From: Aquamicrobium sp.
Lineage (GTDB): Bacteria; Pseudomonadota; Alphaproteobacteria; Rhizobiales; Rhizobiaceae
Assembly (NCBI GenBank): GCA_019739225.1
Contig: JAHHDT010000002.1
Coordinates: 102,640-166,639 of the forward strand
Length of the DNA stretch: 64,000 bases
Direction of reading: 5' to 3'
Positions 1 through 9,032 of the stretch are shown here, piece by piece. The position numbers and the translations under genes were made by a program. The number at the start of each line of letters is the position of its first letter. Positions within the stretch are counted from its first letter, which is position 1. The notes beneath the pieces are model-generated. The model saw only the letters and a list, made by a program, of their open reading frames with translations. It ran no database searches and was not told the origin of the DNA.

Positions 1-939
1 ACGCTCTGCATCACTCGCGAGACGCTTGCCCGGCATGACGGGCTCGCCGATTTCGCCTTCGCCATGCAGGGGCTTGGCACCGGGGCGATCAGCCTCTTCG
101 GCACGCCGGAGCAGCGCCAATGGCTGGAAAAGACGCGCGCCGGCAAGGCTATCTCCGCCTTTGCCCTGTCCGAACCGCGCTCCGGATCCGACGTCGCCAA
201 CATGGAGATGACGGCGACGCGGGACGGCGGCGATTACGTGCTCTCCGGCGAGAAGACCTGGATTTCCAACGGCGGCATTGCCGATCTCTATTGTGTTTTC
301 GCCCGCACCGGCGAAGCGCCGGGCGCAAAGGGTATTTCCGCTTTTGTGGTGCCGGCCGATACGCCCGGCCTGAAGGTTGCCGAGCGGCTGGAGGTAATCG
401 CACCGCACCCGCTGGCGCGTCTGTCTTTCGATGAAGTGCGGGTCCCCGCATCGGCGATGATTGGCCGTCCGGGCGAAGGCTTCAGGATCGCGATGTCGGT
501 GCTGGACGTCTTCCGCTCGACCGTCGGGGCCGCGGCGCTGGGCTTCGCCCGCCGCGCGCTGGATGAAACCGTTGCTCGCGTCGGCAGCCGCGAGCTCTTC
601 GGCGCGCCGCTCTTCGACCTGCAGATGGTGCAGGGTCATGTGGCCGACATGGCTCTCGACGTCGATGCGGCCTCGCTGCTCGTCTATCGCGCGGCCTGGA
701 CCAAGGATGCGGGTGCCGCCCGTGTCACGCGCGAGGCGGCGATGGCCAAGCTCTACGCCACCGACCGCGCGCAGGCCGTGATCGACAAGGCGGTGCAGCT
801 ACATGGGGGCGACGGTGTGCGCAGGGGGCACATCGTCGAGAGCCTCTACAGGGAAATCCGCGCATTGCGCATCTATGAGGGCGCATCAGACGTCCAGAAG
901 GTGGTGATCGCGCGGCAGACAATGGGAGCAGCTTCATGA
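1..939 (+). CDS. Acyl-CoA dehydrogenase (5' end outside window)
   Basis: The reading frame is open from the first base, so the N-terminus is missing; 312 residues are visible against about 380 for the family. It should be a flavoprotein oxidising or reducing a CoA thioester in the cytoplasm. The middle-domain signature [17 protein letters not shown] begins near visible residue 54. The C-terminal domain contains [20 protein letters not shown] and [10 protein letters not shown]; the Glu of YEG is the usual position of the catalytic base. The stop overlaps the next gene's start (ATGA at 936), indicating an operon. Its neighbours, a 2-aminobenzoate-type CoA ligase and kynA, suggest it works on a CoA intermediate of anthranilate breakdown. 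The exact substrate cannot be read from the sequence. Confidence 0.9.
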   Translation, partial: TLCITRETLARHDGLADFAFAMQGLGTGAISLFGTPEQRQWLEKTRAGKAISAFALSEPRSGSDVANMEMTATRDGGDYVLSGEKTWISNGGIADLYCVFARTGEAPGAKGISAFVVPADTPGLKVAERLEVIAPHPLARLSFDEVRVPASAMIGRPGEGFRIAMSVLDVFRSTVGAAALGFARRALDETVARVGSRELFGAPLFDLQMVQGHVADMALDVDAASLLVYRAAWTKDAGAARVTREAAMAKLYATDRAQAVIDKAVQLHGGDGVRRGHIVESLYREIRALRIYEGASDVQKVVIARQTMGAAS

Positions 940-2564
940 ACCTCGGGCCCAGCGGGCACGTCGACACGTTCAGTCGCGACAACCTTCCGCCTCTCGACCA
1001 GTGGCCGGACCTGCCGCAGCAGGGTTTCGACTATCCGGATTACCTCAACTGCGCCGTCGAGCTCACCGACAGACTGGTCGAGCAGGGTTATGGCGACCGC
1101 ACGGCGCTCATCGGCAACGGTCGGCGCCGGACCTACAAGGAACTATCGGACTGGACCAACAGGCTGGCGCGCGCGCTGGTCGAGAATTACGGCGTCAAGC
1201 CTGGCAACCGTATCCTGATCCGTTCGCCCAACAATCCTGCGATGGTCGCCTGCTGGCTGGCGGCGACAAAGGCCGGCGCAGTGGTGGTCAACACCATGCC
1301 GATGCTGCGCGCCGGCGAACTCGCCAAGATCGTCGACAAGGCGGAGATCGCACTCGCGCTCTGCGACACGCGCATCAAGGACGAGCTTGTCGCCTGCGCG
1401 AAGGACAGCCGTTTCCTCAAGCAGGTGGTGGGCTTCGACGGCACCGCAAACCACGATGCGGAACTCGACCGCGCCGCGCTCGACAAGCCGGTTACCTTCG
1501 AGGCGGTGAAAACCGGTCGCGACGACGTTGCGCTCCTCGGTTTCACGTCGGGCACCACCGGTGTGCCCAAGGCGACCATGCATTTCCATCGTGATATTCT
1601 CATCATCGCCGATGCCTACGCACGCGAAGTGCTGAACGTGACGCCTGACGACGTGTTCGTCGGCTCGCCGCCGCTGGCCTTTACCTTCGGCCTCGGCGGA
1701 CTGGCGGTTTTTCCGCTCCGGTTCGGGGCTGCCGCGACGCTGCTCGAAAGCGCGACGCCGCCGAACATGGTCGAGATCATCGAGACCTACAAGGCGACGA
1801 TCTCGTTCACCGCACCGACCGCCTATCGCGCGATGATGAAGGCGATGGACGAGGGCGCGGATTTGTCGTCGCTGCGCATCGCCGTATCGGCGGGCGAGAC
1901 GCTGCCGGCCCCGGTCTATGAGGAATGGATTGCCAAGACCGGCAAGCCCATTCTCGACGGCATCGGCGCGACCGAGATGCTGCATATCTTCATCTCCAAC
2001 CGGCTGGACGATCGCGCACCCGGCGTGACCGGCAGGCCGGTGACCGGCTATGAGGCGAAGATCGTTGACGGTGACATGAAGGAACTGCCACGCGGCACGA
2101 TCGGCCGCCTGGCCGTTCGCGGACCGACCGGCTGCCGCTATCTCGCCGACGAGCGCCAGATGGACTATGTGCGGGACGGCTGGAACCTCACCGGCGATTC
2201 CTTTCTCCAGGACGAGAACGGCCGCTTCCGGTTCGCAGCGCGCTCCGATGACATGATCCTGTCCGCCGGCTACAACATCGCCGGGCCGGAGGTCGAGGCC
2301 GCGCTGCTGGCGCATGCGCTCGTTGCCGAGTGCGCCGTCATTGGCGCGCCGGACGAGGAGCGCGGCCAGATTGTCGAGGCCTATGTCGTGCTCGTTGCTG
2401 GAGCTGCGGCCGACGGCAGTACGATCCGCGCCCTGCAGGACCACGTGAAGGCGACGATCGCGCCCTACAAATATCCGCGCTCGGTGAAATTCGTGGCCGC
2501 ACTGCCGAAGACGCAGACCGGCAAGATCCAGCGCTTCCGCCTGCGCGAAGGAGGCGTCGCGTGA
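936..2564 (+). CDS. Benzoate/2-aminobenzoate-CoA ligase family protein
   Basis: An ANL-superfamily acyl-CoA synthetase of 542 residues that would activate an aromatic acid with ATP and CoA. The AMP-binding P-loop reads [17 protein letters not shown] near residue 200. [12 protein letters not shown] supplies the adenine/aromatic pocket motif, GDSF the ATP-ribose Asp, and [11 protein letters not shown] near the end carries the catalytic Lys. The N-terminus ([10 protein letters not shown]) resembles 2-aminobenzoate-CoA ligases as I remember them. It is translationally coupled to the acyl-CoA dehydrogenase before it and to kynA after it. Since kynA starts tryptophan degradation to anthranilate, anthranilate (2-aminobenzoate) is the favoured substrate. 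Benzoate or another aromatic acid is the alternative. Confidence 0.85.
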   Translation: MNLGPSGHVDTFSRDNLPPLDQWPDLPQQGFDYPDYLNCAVELTDRLVEQGYGDRTALIGNGRRRTYKELSDWTNRLARALVENYGVKPGNRILIRSPNNPAMVACWLAATKAGAVVVNTMPMLRAGELAKIVDKAEIALALCDTRIKDELVACAKDSRFLKQVVGFDGTANHDAELDRAALDKPVTFEAVKTGRDDVALLGFTSGTTGVPKATMHFHRDILIIADAYAREVLNVTPDDVFVGSPPLAFTFGLGGLAVFPLRFGAAATLLESATPPNMVEIIETYKATISFTAPTAYRAMMKAMDEGADLSSLRIAVSAGETLPAPVYEEWIAKTGKPILDGIGATEMLHIFISNRLDDRAPGVTGRPVTGYEAKIVDGDMKELPRGTIGRLAVRGPTGCRYLADERQMDYVRDGWNLTGDSFLQDENGRFRFAARSDDMILSAGYNIAGPEVEAALLAHALVAECAVIGAPDEERGQIVEAYVVLVAGAAADGSTIRALQDHVKATIAPYKYPRSVKFVAALPKTQTGKIQRFRLREGGVA

Positions 2565-3403
2565 CCGACGACGACGCTAGGACCACGCCGCCGGACGGCG
2601 CGCAGACCGACTTTCGCGGCCGTATGTCCTACGCCGACTATCTGCATCTGGAAAAGATCCTCGACGCGCAGGAGACGTTGTCCGCCTCGCCCGACGAGTT
2701 GCTGTTCATCATCCAGCACCAGACGTCCGAACTGTGGATGAAGCTTGCGATCCACGAAATTTCCTCTGCAATGGAGGCGATCCGGCACGACGATCTTCAG
2801 CCGGCTTTCAAGATGCTGACGCGCGTTGCCCGCATCTTCGAGCAGCTCAACAGCGCGTGGGACGTCCTGCGCACGATGACCCCGTCGGAATATACGCGGT
2901 TTCGCGGAGACCTCGGCCAGTCGTCCGGCTTCCAGTCGTGGCAATACAGGGCCATTGAATTCCTTGCCGGCAACCGGAATGCGGCCATGCTCAAGCCGCA
3001 CGACCATCAACCGGAGATCGTGGCGCGGCTGGGGGGCATCCTGGCGCGGCCGAGCCTTTACGACGAGGCGCTCGCGCTTCTTGCCCGCAACGGCTTCGAC
3101 ATCGGCGACGATGCCAAGCGAACGGACTGGCGCGCCACGCGCCAGCCGGACGATGCCGTCAAGGCTGCCTGGCAGGCCGTCTATCGGGCGCCGGAAACCC
3201 ATTGGGCGCTTTACGAGCTGGCCGAGAAGCTGGTCGATTTCGAGGATTATTTCCGCCGCTGGCGGTTCAATCACGTGACGACGGTGGAGCGCATTATCGG
3301 CCTCAAGCGGGGCACGGGTGGCACCGCCGGCGTCTCCTATCTCCGGCGTATGCTGGAGGTCGAGCTTTTCCCTGAACTCTGGACCGTGAGGACGGAGCTT
3401 TGA
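2561..3403 (+). CDS. kynA: Tryptophan 2,3-dioxygenase
   Basis: Haem enzyme converting L-tryptophan to N-formylkynurenine, the first step of the kynurenine route to anthranilate. The start is set at GTG 2561, overlapping the ligase stop (GTGA) and preceded by GAAGGAGG; this gives 280 residues, the normal bacterial size. An upstream in-frame extension to 2330 lies inside the ligase gene and is rejected. Diagnostic motifs are [27 protein letters not shown] (active-site His), the helical block [13 protein letters not shown], and [19 protein letters not shown] with the haem-ligand His. [11 protein letters not shown] closes the active site. No formamidase or kynureninase gene is visible in this window. 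Confidence 0.96.
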   Translation: MTDDDARTTPPDGAQTDFRGRMSYADYLHLEKILDAQETLSASPDELLFIIQHQTSELWMKLAIHEISSAMEAIRHDDLQPAFKMLTRVARIFEQLNSAWDVLRTMTPSEYTRFRGDLGQSSGFQSWQYRAIEFLAGNRNAAMLKPHDHQPEIVARLGGILARPSLYDEALALLARNGFDIGDDAKRTDWRATRQPDDAVKAAWQAVYRAPETHWALYELAEKLVDFEDYFRRWRFNHVTTVERIIGLKRGTGGTAGVSYLRRMLEVELFPELWTVRTEL

Positions 3404-3736
3404 TGCGGTCGTGCGGCGAACATTTCGACCGTCATCCCGGGCAACCGAGCGAAGCGAGGGTCGACCCGGGATCCATTGAGTGGCGGGGCCGGGCTCAAGG
3501 TGCTCGCGACATTGTTGAATTGCGCCAGCACGAGAACCGGGCCGCGCTCTTCGATCGCAAGGCCAATGGGTCCCGGCTCTGGCTCCGCTTCGCTTCGCCG
3601 GCCGGGATGACGGCCGTGGCTTCCCCGGCTCTTATGGGCCCAACAACAAAATTAAGAAGACGGGCTGGCCAACGCCCGCGGATTTTTCCAACGTAGGGAA
3701 CCCAGAGGGGTTCCAGGTAACAACGGGAGTAGAACT
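3404..3736. repeat. Intergenic palindromic repeat region
   Basis: This 333-bp gap separates kynA from the ABC importer. It holds a 12-bp perfect inverted repeat, CCGTCATCCCGG (3429-3440) and CCGGGATGACGG (3602-3613), which brackets stretches such as GAGCGAAGCGAGGGTCGACC. This looks like a dispersed rhizobial intergenic palindrome. I see no convincing gene; short frames through it lack a Shine-Dalgarno site and family features. A good SD (AACGGGAGTAGAACT) sits just before the SBP start. Some promoter for the transporter may lie at the 3' end, but I cannot point to clear hexamers. Confidence 0.55.
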
Positions 3737-4882
3737 ATGAAGAAAGTGATTGCAGCGGGTCTTGCCGCGCTTGCCATGAGCGTATCGGGCGCGGCTTTTG
3801 CGGAGCCGGTCAAGGTCGGAATGATCACCACGCTTTCGGGCGGCGGTGCGGGTCTGGGCATCGACGCGCGTGACGGTTTCATGCTGGCGCTCAAGAATGC
3901 CGGCGACGCGGCATCGGAGATCGAGGTCGTGACCGAAGATGACGGCCAGAAGCCCGAGCTTGCCGTGCAGATCGCGGACAAGATGATCCAGTCGGATCAG
4001 GTCGACATTCTCACCGGCATCATCTGGTCCAACCTTGCCATGGCCGTCGTGCCGAGCGCCGTGGCGCAGGGCAAGTTCTACCTCTCTGTCAACGCGGGGC
4101 CCTCGCCGCTTGCCGGGTCGCAGTGCAACGAGAACTATTTCAACGTCGCCTACCAGAACGACAATTTCCACGAGGCGATGGGCCAGTACGCAAACCAGGA
4201 CTACAAGAAGACCTTTATCCTTGCGCCGAACTATCCGGCCGGTACCGACGCGCTGACCGGCTTCAAGCGCTTCTACAAGGGTGAGTTGACGGGCGAGGTC
4301 TACACCCAGCTCGGTCAGACCGACTACGCAGCCGAGATCGCGCAGATCCGCGCTTCCGGCGCCGACTCCGTCTTCATGTTCCTTCCGGGCGGCATGGGCA
4401 TCGCCTTTACCAAGCAGTACGCGCAGTCGGGCGTCGACATCCCGCTGATGGGTCCCGGCTTCTCGTTCAGCCAGGATGTGCTGGGCGCGATCGGTGACGC
4501 GGCCCTCGGCGTCAAGAACTCCGGTTCTTGGGCGAAGGATCTCGACAACGAGGCGAATGCGAAGTTCGTCGAAACCTTCCAGGCCGAATACGGCCGCCTG
4601 CCGTCCGTCTACGCCGCACAGGCATACGACACGGCGAACCTTATCGTCGCTGCGGCGGGCAAGGCGAGCGTCAAGGACGCGGATGCGTTCCGGGCCGCGC
4701 TGAAGGAAGCCGACTTCGACAGCGTTCGCGGCAAGTTCTCCTTCAACACCAACAACCATCCGATACAGGACATCTACGTTCGCGAAGTGATCAAGGAAGG
4801 TGACGTGCTGACGAACAAGATCGTCTCCACTGCCTTCACCGATCACAAGGACGCCTATGCGGCCGAGTGCTCGTTGCAGTAG
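3737..4882 (+). CDS. Branched-chain/aromatic-type ABC substrate-binding protein
   Basis: Periplasmic type I binding protein of 381 residues. A Sec signal peptide (MKKVIAAGLAALAMSVSGAAFA) is followed by the mature start EPVKVGMITTLSGGGAGLG, typical of LivJ-like proteins. AAEIAQIRASGADSVF and VYAAQAYDTANLI are family blocks. It delivers a ligand to the LivH/M/G/F homologues that follow. The cluster context (kynA, aryl-CoA ligase) makes tryptophan, kynurenine, anthranilate or a related aromatic compound more likely than leucine; that is an inference, not visible in the protein. It is followed by two stem-loops before the permease gene, which could separate its expression level from that of the membrane subunits. 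Confidence 0.92.
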   Translation: MKKVIAAGLAALAMSVSGAAFAEPVKVGMITTLSGGGAGLGIDARDGFMLALKNAGDAASEIEVVTEDDGQKPELAVQIADKMIQSDQVDILTGIIWSNLAMAVVPSAVAQGKFYLSVNAGPSPLAGSQCNENYFNVAYQNDNFHEAMGQYANQDYKKTFILAPNYPAGTDALTGFKRFYKGELTGEVYTQLGQTDYAAEIAQIRASGADSVFMFLPGGMGIAFTKQYAQSGVDIPLMGPGFSFSQDVLGAIGDAALGVKNSGSWAKDLDNEANAKFVETFQAEYGRLPSVYAAQAYDTANLIVAAAGKASVKDADAFRAALKEADFDSVRGKFSFNTNNHPIQDIYVREVIKEGDVLTNKIVSTAFTDHKDAYAAECSLQ

Positions 4883-4905
4883 GTCCATCGCTTAGCGGCA
4901 GGCTT

Positions 4906-5030
4906 CCTTCTCCCCGCCTGCGGGGAGAAGGTGCCGGCAGGCAGATGAGGGGCAGCGTCGACGGTGACAGATTGTCTACCTACCCGCGACGCCCCTCACC
5001 CTTACCCTCTCCCCGTGAACGGGGAGAGGG
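4906..5030. repeat. Paired hairpin repeats between SBP and permease genes
   Basis: Two perfect stem-loops lie in the 199-bp gap. The first has an 11-bp stem (CCTTCTCCCCG, 4906-4916, with CGGGGAGAAGG, 4921-4931). The second has a 10-bp stem (CCCTCTCCCC, 5005-5014, with GGGGAGAGGG, 5021-5030). The intervening text (GCCGGCAGGCAGATGAGGGG) belongs to a repeat family common between genes in Hyphomicrobiales. Neither hairpin has a clear T-tract, so RNA stabilisation or processing is more likely than termination. Confidence 0.7.
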
Positions 5031-5081
5031 AGAAATCAGCGCAGCGTCCAGGCTTGAAGCCTCAAGAGTCAAATCCAACCC

Positions 5082-6002
5082 GTGCAAACCGCTCTCTTCA
5101 TCGAACAGATTCTCAACGGGCTGCAGCTCGGTGTGATGCTGTTCCTCATGGCCGCCGGGCTGACGCTGATCTTCGGCGTCATGGGGCTGATCAACCTTGC
5201 CCACGGGTCACTCTATATGGTCGGCGCGTTCGCCTGTGCCGCGGTCGCGGGCGCGACCGGCTCGTTCTGGCTGGGGCTCGCGGCCAGCCTCGCTGCGGCT
5301 GCGGCTGCTGGCGCGCTGGTCGAAATCCTCGTCATCAGGCGGCTGTACGAACGCGACCATCTCGACCAGGTTCTGGCGACCTTTGCCCTCATTCTTATCT
5401 TATCCGAAGGCACGCGCTGGCTCTTCGGGTCCTTTCCGCTCTATCTGGACATCCCGCCGCTGTTGCAGGGAACCGTCCCGATTCCCGGCGGCTCGCGCTA
5501 TCAGCTCTACCGGCTGGCGATCATCGGTGTCGGCGTCGCCGTCGCCGTCGGGCTGTTCCTCCTGATCTCGCGCACCCGGTTGGGCATGCGCATACGCGCC
5601 GGCGAATCCGACCGTGAGATGATCGGCGCGCTGGGCGTCGACATTCGCACGCTCTATACGGTTGTGTTCGCGCTGGGCGCAGCACTTGCCGGGCTTGCCG
5701 GCGCAATGGTCGGCGCGCTGCAATCCGTGCAGGTCGGCATGGGCGAGCCCGTGCTCATCCTCGCTTTCGTGGTGATCGTCATCGGCGGCATCGGCTCGAT
5801 CAAGGGCGCGCTTGTGGGCGCATTGCTGGTCGGTCTCACAGATACGATGGGGCGCTTCCTGCTGCCGCAACTTTTCGGCGTGTTCATGGACCCGTCTCGG
5901 GCAGGCCTCGTCGGCGGCGCGGTCGCATCGATGCTGATCTACATCGTCATGGCCGTCATTCTTGCGGTGCGCCCGCAGGGCCTCTTTGCGGCGAAGGGGT
6001 GA
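5082..6002 (+). CDS. Branched-chain-type ABC transporter permease (LivH-like)
   Basis: Inner-membrane permease of 306 residues with about eight hydrophobic segments. LivH-type features are FIEQILNGLQLGVMLFLMAA at the N-terminus, GLTLIFGVMGLINLAHGSLY, and the cytoplasmic coupling region RAGESDREMIGALGVDI. VIVIGGIGSIKGALVGALLVG and a C-terminal VRPQGLFA are also typical. The start is GTG at 5082; the upstream SD is weak and no better in-frame start is seen. It forms the channel with the LivM-like partner starting four bases downstream. Confidence 0.92.
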   Translation: MQTALFIEQILNGLQLGVMLFLMAAGLTLIFGVMGLINLAHGSLYMVGAFACAAVAGATGSFWLGLAASLAAAAAAGALVEILVIRRLYERDHLDQVLATFALILILSEGTRWLFGSFPLYLDIPPLLQGTVPIPGGSRYQLYRLAIIGVGVAVAVGLFLLISRTRLGMRIRAGESDREMIGALGVDIRTLYTVVFALGAALAGLAGAMVGALQSVQVGMGEPVLILAFVVIVIGGIGSIKGALVGALLVGLTDTMGRFLLPQLFGVFMDPSRAGLVGGAVASMLIYIVMAVILAVRPQGLFAAKG

Positions 6003-6006
6003 GACG

Positions 6007-6993
6007 ATGAGCATCTCACGCGAAACGGCGATCAATCTGGTTCTGGCCTTGCTGCTGCTGGCCGTGCCTTTCATCGCCATGCAACTCGGCAAGCCGTTCT
6101 ACGTCACGCTTGCGACCCGCATGGCAATCCTCGGCCTCGCTGCCATCGGTCTCAACATTGCGCTGGGCCTGGGCGGCCTGGTGTCGTTTGGCCACGCAGC
6201 CTTCTTCGGCATTGGCGGTTATGCGGCCGGCATTCTGGCCAGCCATGCCTTTTCCGGCCAGCCGCTCGATTTCGGACTGTTCGCGGTGCCGGGCAGCAAG
6301 CTGATGCCCGTGATATGGGCGGTTGCCATCCTGGCGGGCGGGCTGCTTGCGGCGGCGATCGGCTCCATAAGCCTGCGTACGTCGGGCGTCTATTTCATCA
6401 TGATCACGCTAGCCTTCGCGCAAATGACCTATTATTTCGCGATCTCCTGGCCCGCCTATGGCGGCGAGGACGGGCTGTCGATCACGATCCGCAACACGTT
6501 TCCGGGCGTTAATACGCTCGTGCCTCAAAACTATTTCCTGATCTGTTATGCGTTGCTGGTAGTCGGCCTCGTGCTGTTTGCCGTGCTGCGCGACTCGCGT
6601 TTCGGAGCGGCGTTGCAGGCCTCGCGGCAGAACGAGGTGCGTGTCGCTTCCGTCGGCATCGCGCCCTTTCGTATCAAGCTCGCCGCCTTCGTCATCTCGG
6701 GCATGATCACCGCGCTGGCGGGTGCGCTCTATGCCGACCTCAACCGCTTCGTCAGCCCGTCGATGCTGTCCTGGCACATGTCGGGCGAGTTCATCGTGCT
6801 CATCATTCTGGGCGGTGTCGGCCGGCTGTGCGGCCCGCTCGCAGGCGCGATGCTGTTCGTCATGTTCGAATACATCCTCGGCGGCCTGACCGAACGCTGG
6901 CAGTTCTTCCTCGGGCTCCTGCTGCTTGGTGTCGTTCTGTTCGCCCGTGGAGGGTTGATCGGATTGCTTGCCGGGAGGGCGCGTCATGGCTGA
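6007..6993 (+). CDS. Branched-chain-type ABC transporter permease (LivM-like)
   Basis: Second membrane subunit, 328 residues. ATG 6007 is chosen because it follows the livH-like stop directly; an upstream in-frame extension would lie inside the previous gene. Family landmarks are ILGLAAIGLNIALGLGGLVSFGHAAFFGIGGY, with the conserved GHAAFFG of LivM, and SLRTSGVYFIMITLAFAQM. The coupling segment AALQASRQNEVRVASVGI and HMSGEFIVLIILGGVGRLCG are also present. The 3' end overlaps the ATPase start by 8 bp, a sign of coupled translation. Confidence 0.92.
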   Translation: MSISRETAINLVLALLLLAVPFIAMQLGKPFYVTLATRMAILGLAAIGLNIALGLGGLVSFGHAAFFGIGGYAAGILASHAFSGQPLDFGLFAVPGSKLMPVIWAVAILAGGLLAAAIGSISLRTSGVYFIMITLAFAQMTYYFAISWPAYGGEDGLSITIRNTFPGVNTLVPQNYFLICYALLVVGLVLFAVLRDSRFGAALQASRQNEVRVASVGIAPFRIKLAAFVISGMITALAGALYADLNRFVSPSMLSWHMSGEFIVLIILGGVGRLCGPLAGAMLFVMFEYILGGLTERWQFFLGLLLLGVVLFARGGLIGLLAGRARHG

Positions 6994-7735
6994 AGCCGTT
7001 CTTGCCATCCGCGATCTCTGCAAGTCTTTCGGGGCGTTGCGGGCAACGGAGAATGTCAGCATCGATCTGGTTCCGGGCGAAATTCACGCGCTCATCGGCC
7101 CAAACGGCGCGGGTAAGTCGACGCTGATCCACCAGATCGCCGGCACGCTGAAACCGGACAGCGGGGAGATCGAATTTCTCGGCAGCCCGGTCAGTCATCT
7201 CGGCGCGGCGGAGCGCGCGCGCATGGGCCTGGGGCGTTCCTTCCAGGTATCCTCGCTGGCGCCCGAATTCTCGGCGCTGCGCAACGTGATGCTTGCCGTT
7301 CAGTCGCGGCAGGGAACGTCCTTCCGCTTCTTCAAGCCGGTGATGCGCGATGCGACGCTGGTCGAGCCTGCCATGGAGGCGCTGGAACGCGCCGGCCTCA
7401 AGGACCGGGCCCGCGTGCCGGCCGCCGAGCTTTCGCATGGCGAGCGCCGCCAGCTTGAGATCGCCATCGCGCTCGCGCTCGGGTCGCGAGCCTTCCTGCT
7501 CGACGAACCGATGGCCGGCATGGGCCCGGAGGGGTCGAAGACCCTGACAGGTTTCCTCGACGGGCTGCGCCGCGAGGCGCCGATCCTGCTGGTTGAACAC
7601 GACATGGACGCCGTGTTCGCGCTTGCCGACCGCATCTCGGTGCTGGTCTATGGCCGGGTCATCGCAACCGGCACGGTCGAGGAGATACGCAGCGATCCGG
7701 AGGTCCGACGCGCCTATCTGGGAGGTGCCGAATGA
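6986..7735 (+). CDS. ABC transporter ATP-binding protein (LivG-like)
   Basis: Cytoplasmic ATPase subunit of 249 residues. Walker A is GPNGAGKST near residue 39, the signature is LSHGERRQLEIAIAL, Walker B is FLLDEPMAGM, and the switch His lies in LLVEHDMDAVF. The phrase GLGRSFQVSSLAPEFSALRNVM is the LivG Q-loop region. LSHGE replaces the usual LSGGQ/LSYGE; this variation is common in the LivG group. The start (ATG 6986) lies within the end of livM, and its own stop overlaps the start of livF (ATGA), so the subunits are made in step. Confidence 0.92.
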   Translation: MAEAVLAIRDLCKSFGALRATENVSIDLVPGEIHALIGPNGAGKSTLIHQIAGTLKPDSGEIEFLGSPVSHLGAAERARMGLGRSFQVSSLAPEFSALRNVMLAVQSRQGTSFRFFKPVMRDATLVEPAMEALERAGLKDRARVPAAELSHGERRQLEIAIALALGSRAFLLDEPMAGMGPEGSKTLTGFLDGLRREAPILLVEHDMDAVFALADRISVLVYGRVIATGTVEEIRSDPEVRRAYLGGAE

Positions 7736-8418
7736 AGCTGCTCGAGATTGCCGGGCTGGAGACCTTCTATGGCGCGAGCCAGGCCCTGTTCGGTGTCGAC
7801 CTGGACGTTGCCGAGGGCGAGGTCGTGGCACTGATGGGCCGCAACGGCATGGGCAAGACCACGACCATCCGCTCGATACTCGCCATGACCCCGGCGCGTG
7901 CCGGCAAGGTGCGGCTTGGCGGGCGTGAGATACAGGCCATGCGGCCCCATCGGATCGCCCGGCTGGGCATCGGACTGGTGCCGGAAGGCCGGCGCTGCTT
8001 CCCCAACCTGACGGTCGCGGAGAACCTGCTGGCCGCAGCCCGCTCGGGCCGCTGGAACCTCGGCGAGATCAACCGCCTGTTTCCACGACTGGAAGAGCGC
8101 CGCGACCAGATGGCGCGCACCCTTTCGGGAGGTGAGCAGCAGATGCTGGCGATCGGCCGCGCGCTGATGACCAACCCGCGCCTGCTGATCCTGGACGAGG
8201 CGACGGAGGGTCTCGCGCCCGTGATCCGCAATGACATCTGGGCCGTGATCCGCGTGCTGAAGGCGGAAGGACAGTCGATACTCATCGTCGACAAGACGCT
8301 CTCCGAACTGCTGCCCTCGGCCGATCGCTGCGTGGTGCTGGAAAAGGGCGCCACCGTCTGGAGCGGTCGCCCGGATGAGCTCACACCATCGCTTCAGGAC
8401 CGCTATCTCGGCGTTTAA
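7732..8418 (+). CDS. ABC transporter ATP-binding protein (LivF-like)
   Basis: Second ATPase subunit of the importer, 228 residues. Walker A is GRNGMGKTTT near residue 37, the signature LSGGEQQMLAIGRAL, and Walker B LLILDEATEGLAP. GIGLVPEGRRCFPNLTVAENL is the diagnostic LivF stretch. The switch region reads ILIVDKTLSEL, with Asp-Lys where many ABC ATPases have a His; this substitution is seen in some LivF proteins but is worth noting. It probably pairs with the LivG-like subunit. The gene starts in an ATGA overlap and ends 52 bp before the RidA start. Confidence 0.9.
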   Translation: MKLLEIAGLETFYGASQALFGVDLDVAEGEVVALMGRNGMGKTTTIRSILAMTPARAGKVRLGGREIQAMRPHRIARLGIGLVPEGRRCFPNLTVAENLLAAARSGRWNLGEINRLFPRLEERRDQMARTLSGGEQQMLAIGRALMTNPRLLILDEATEGLAPVIRNDIWAVIRVLKAEGQSILIVDKTLSELLPSADRCVVLEKGATVWSGRPDELTPSLQDRYLGV

Positions 8419-8470
8419 CGCCGCAACGAAGAACAGGCGGCAAGCGCCTGTCTATCGGAGGATTATACCG

Positions 8471-8881
8471 ATGACCGACACACAAACCCCGCACCAGCTT
8501 CTCCATCCAGCATCCTGGAAGAAGGCTGTGGGTTATGCCAACGGACTGATGACGGAAGGCCGTACTGTCTGGATGGGCGGCCAGATCGGCTGGACCGGCG
8601 ATCAGGTCTTCGAGGCGAAGGACCTTGTCGGCCAGACGCGGCAGACGCTGGAAAACATCGTGGCGATCCTCGCCGAAGCCGGTGGCCGACCGGAACACAT
8701 CGTCCGCATGACCTGGTATGTCACCGACAAGCAGGATTATCTGGCCAACCTGAAGGGCATCGGCGAAGCTTATAGGGCCGTGATGGGCCGGCATTTCCCG
8801 GCGATGACCATGGTTCAGGTGGTGGCCCTGATCGAGGACGAGGCCAGAGTGGAGATCGAAGCGACCGCTGTCCTTCCTTAG
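8471..8881 (+). CDS. RidA (YjgF/YER057c/UK114) family protein
   Basis: Small soluble protein of 136 residues. ATG 8471 is preceded by GGAGGATTATACCG, a clear SD. It has the RidA fold pattern: GRTVWMGGQIGWTG, QTRQTLENIVAILAEAGGRPEHIVRMTWYVTD, and a C-terminal DEARVEIEATAV. Archetypal RidA hydrolyses reactive enamine/imine intermediates using an Arg in CNPxxR; that Arg motif is not evident here, so this is a divergent subfamily member. As the last gene of the kynA/aryl-CoA ligase/importer operon, it may deaminate an intermediate of the aminobenzoate route. That role is inference. Confidence 0.85.
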   Translation: MTDTQTPHQLLHPASWKKAVGYANGLMTEGRTVWMGGQIGWTGDQVFEAKDLVGQTRQTLENIVAILAEAGGRPEHIVRMTWYVTDKQDYLANLKGIGEAYRAVMGRHFPAMTMVQVVALIEDEARVEIEATAVLP

Positions 8882-8963
8882 GGGGCGTCGTGTCGTTCGC
8901 GCGTGCCTTGCACCACATCATTGTGCAGCGCTTCCATCATGGCTGCCATGCGGAAGGAGCAGG

Positions 8964-8992
8964 TTGACGCATCGATTGGCAGGCGTTCATCA
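8964..8992 (+). promoter_or_regulatory. Candidate promoter for gnd
   Basis: TTGACG at 8964-8969 is a good -35 hexamer, followed after 17 bases by TCATCA (8987-8992) as a poor -10. It lies about 40 bp upstream of the gnd start in the 151-bp gap after the RidA gene. The -10 match is weak, so this is only a candidate. Confidence 0.3.
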
Positions 8993-9032
8993 TTACCTTC
9001 AGAACAAAAACCTCCATCGATGGAAACGCCTC

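Noticed and set aside
1143..2444. Minus-strand open frame of 433 codons opposite the CoA ligase
   Set aside because: Antisense of a complete ANL-family ligase; no domain or SD.
3632..4888. Minus-strand open frame of 418 codons opposite the first SBP gene
   Set aside because: Antisense of a clear LivJ-like protein; composition typical of a shadow frame.
5005..5030. Intrinsic terminator of the SBP gene
   Set aside because: Strong stem but no T-tract, and the permease genes of the same importer follow; treated as a repeat or processing hairpin.
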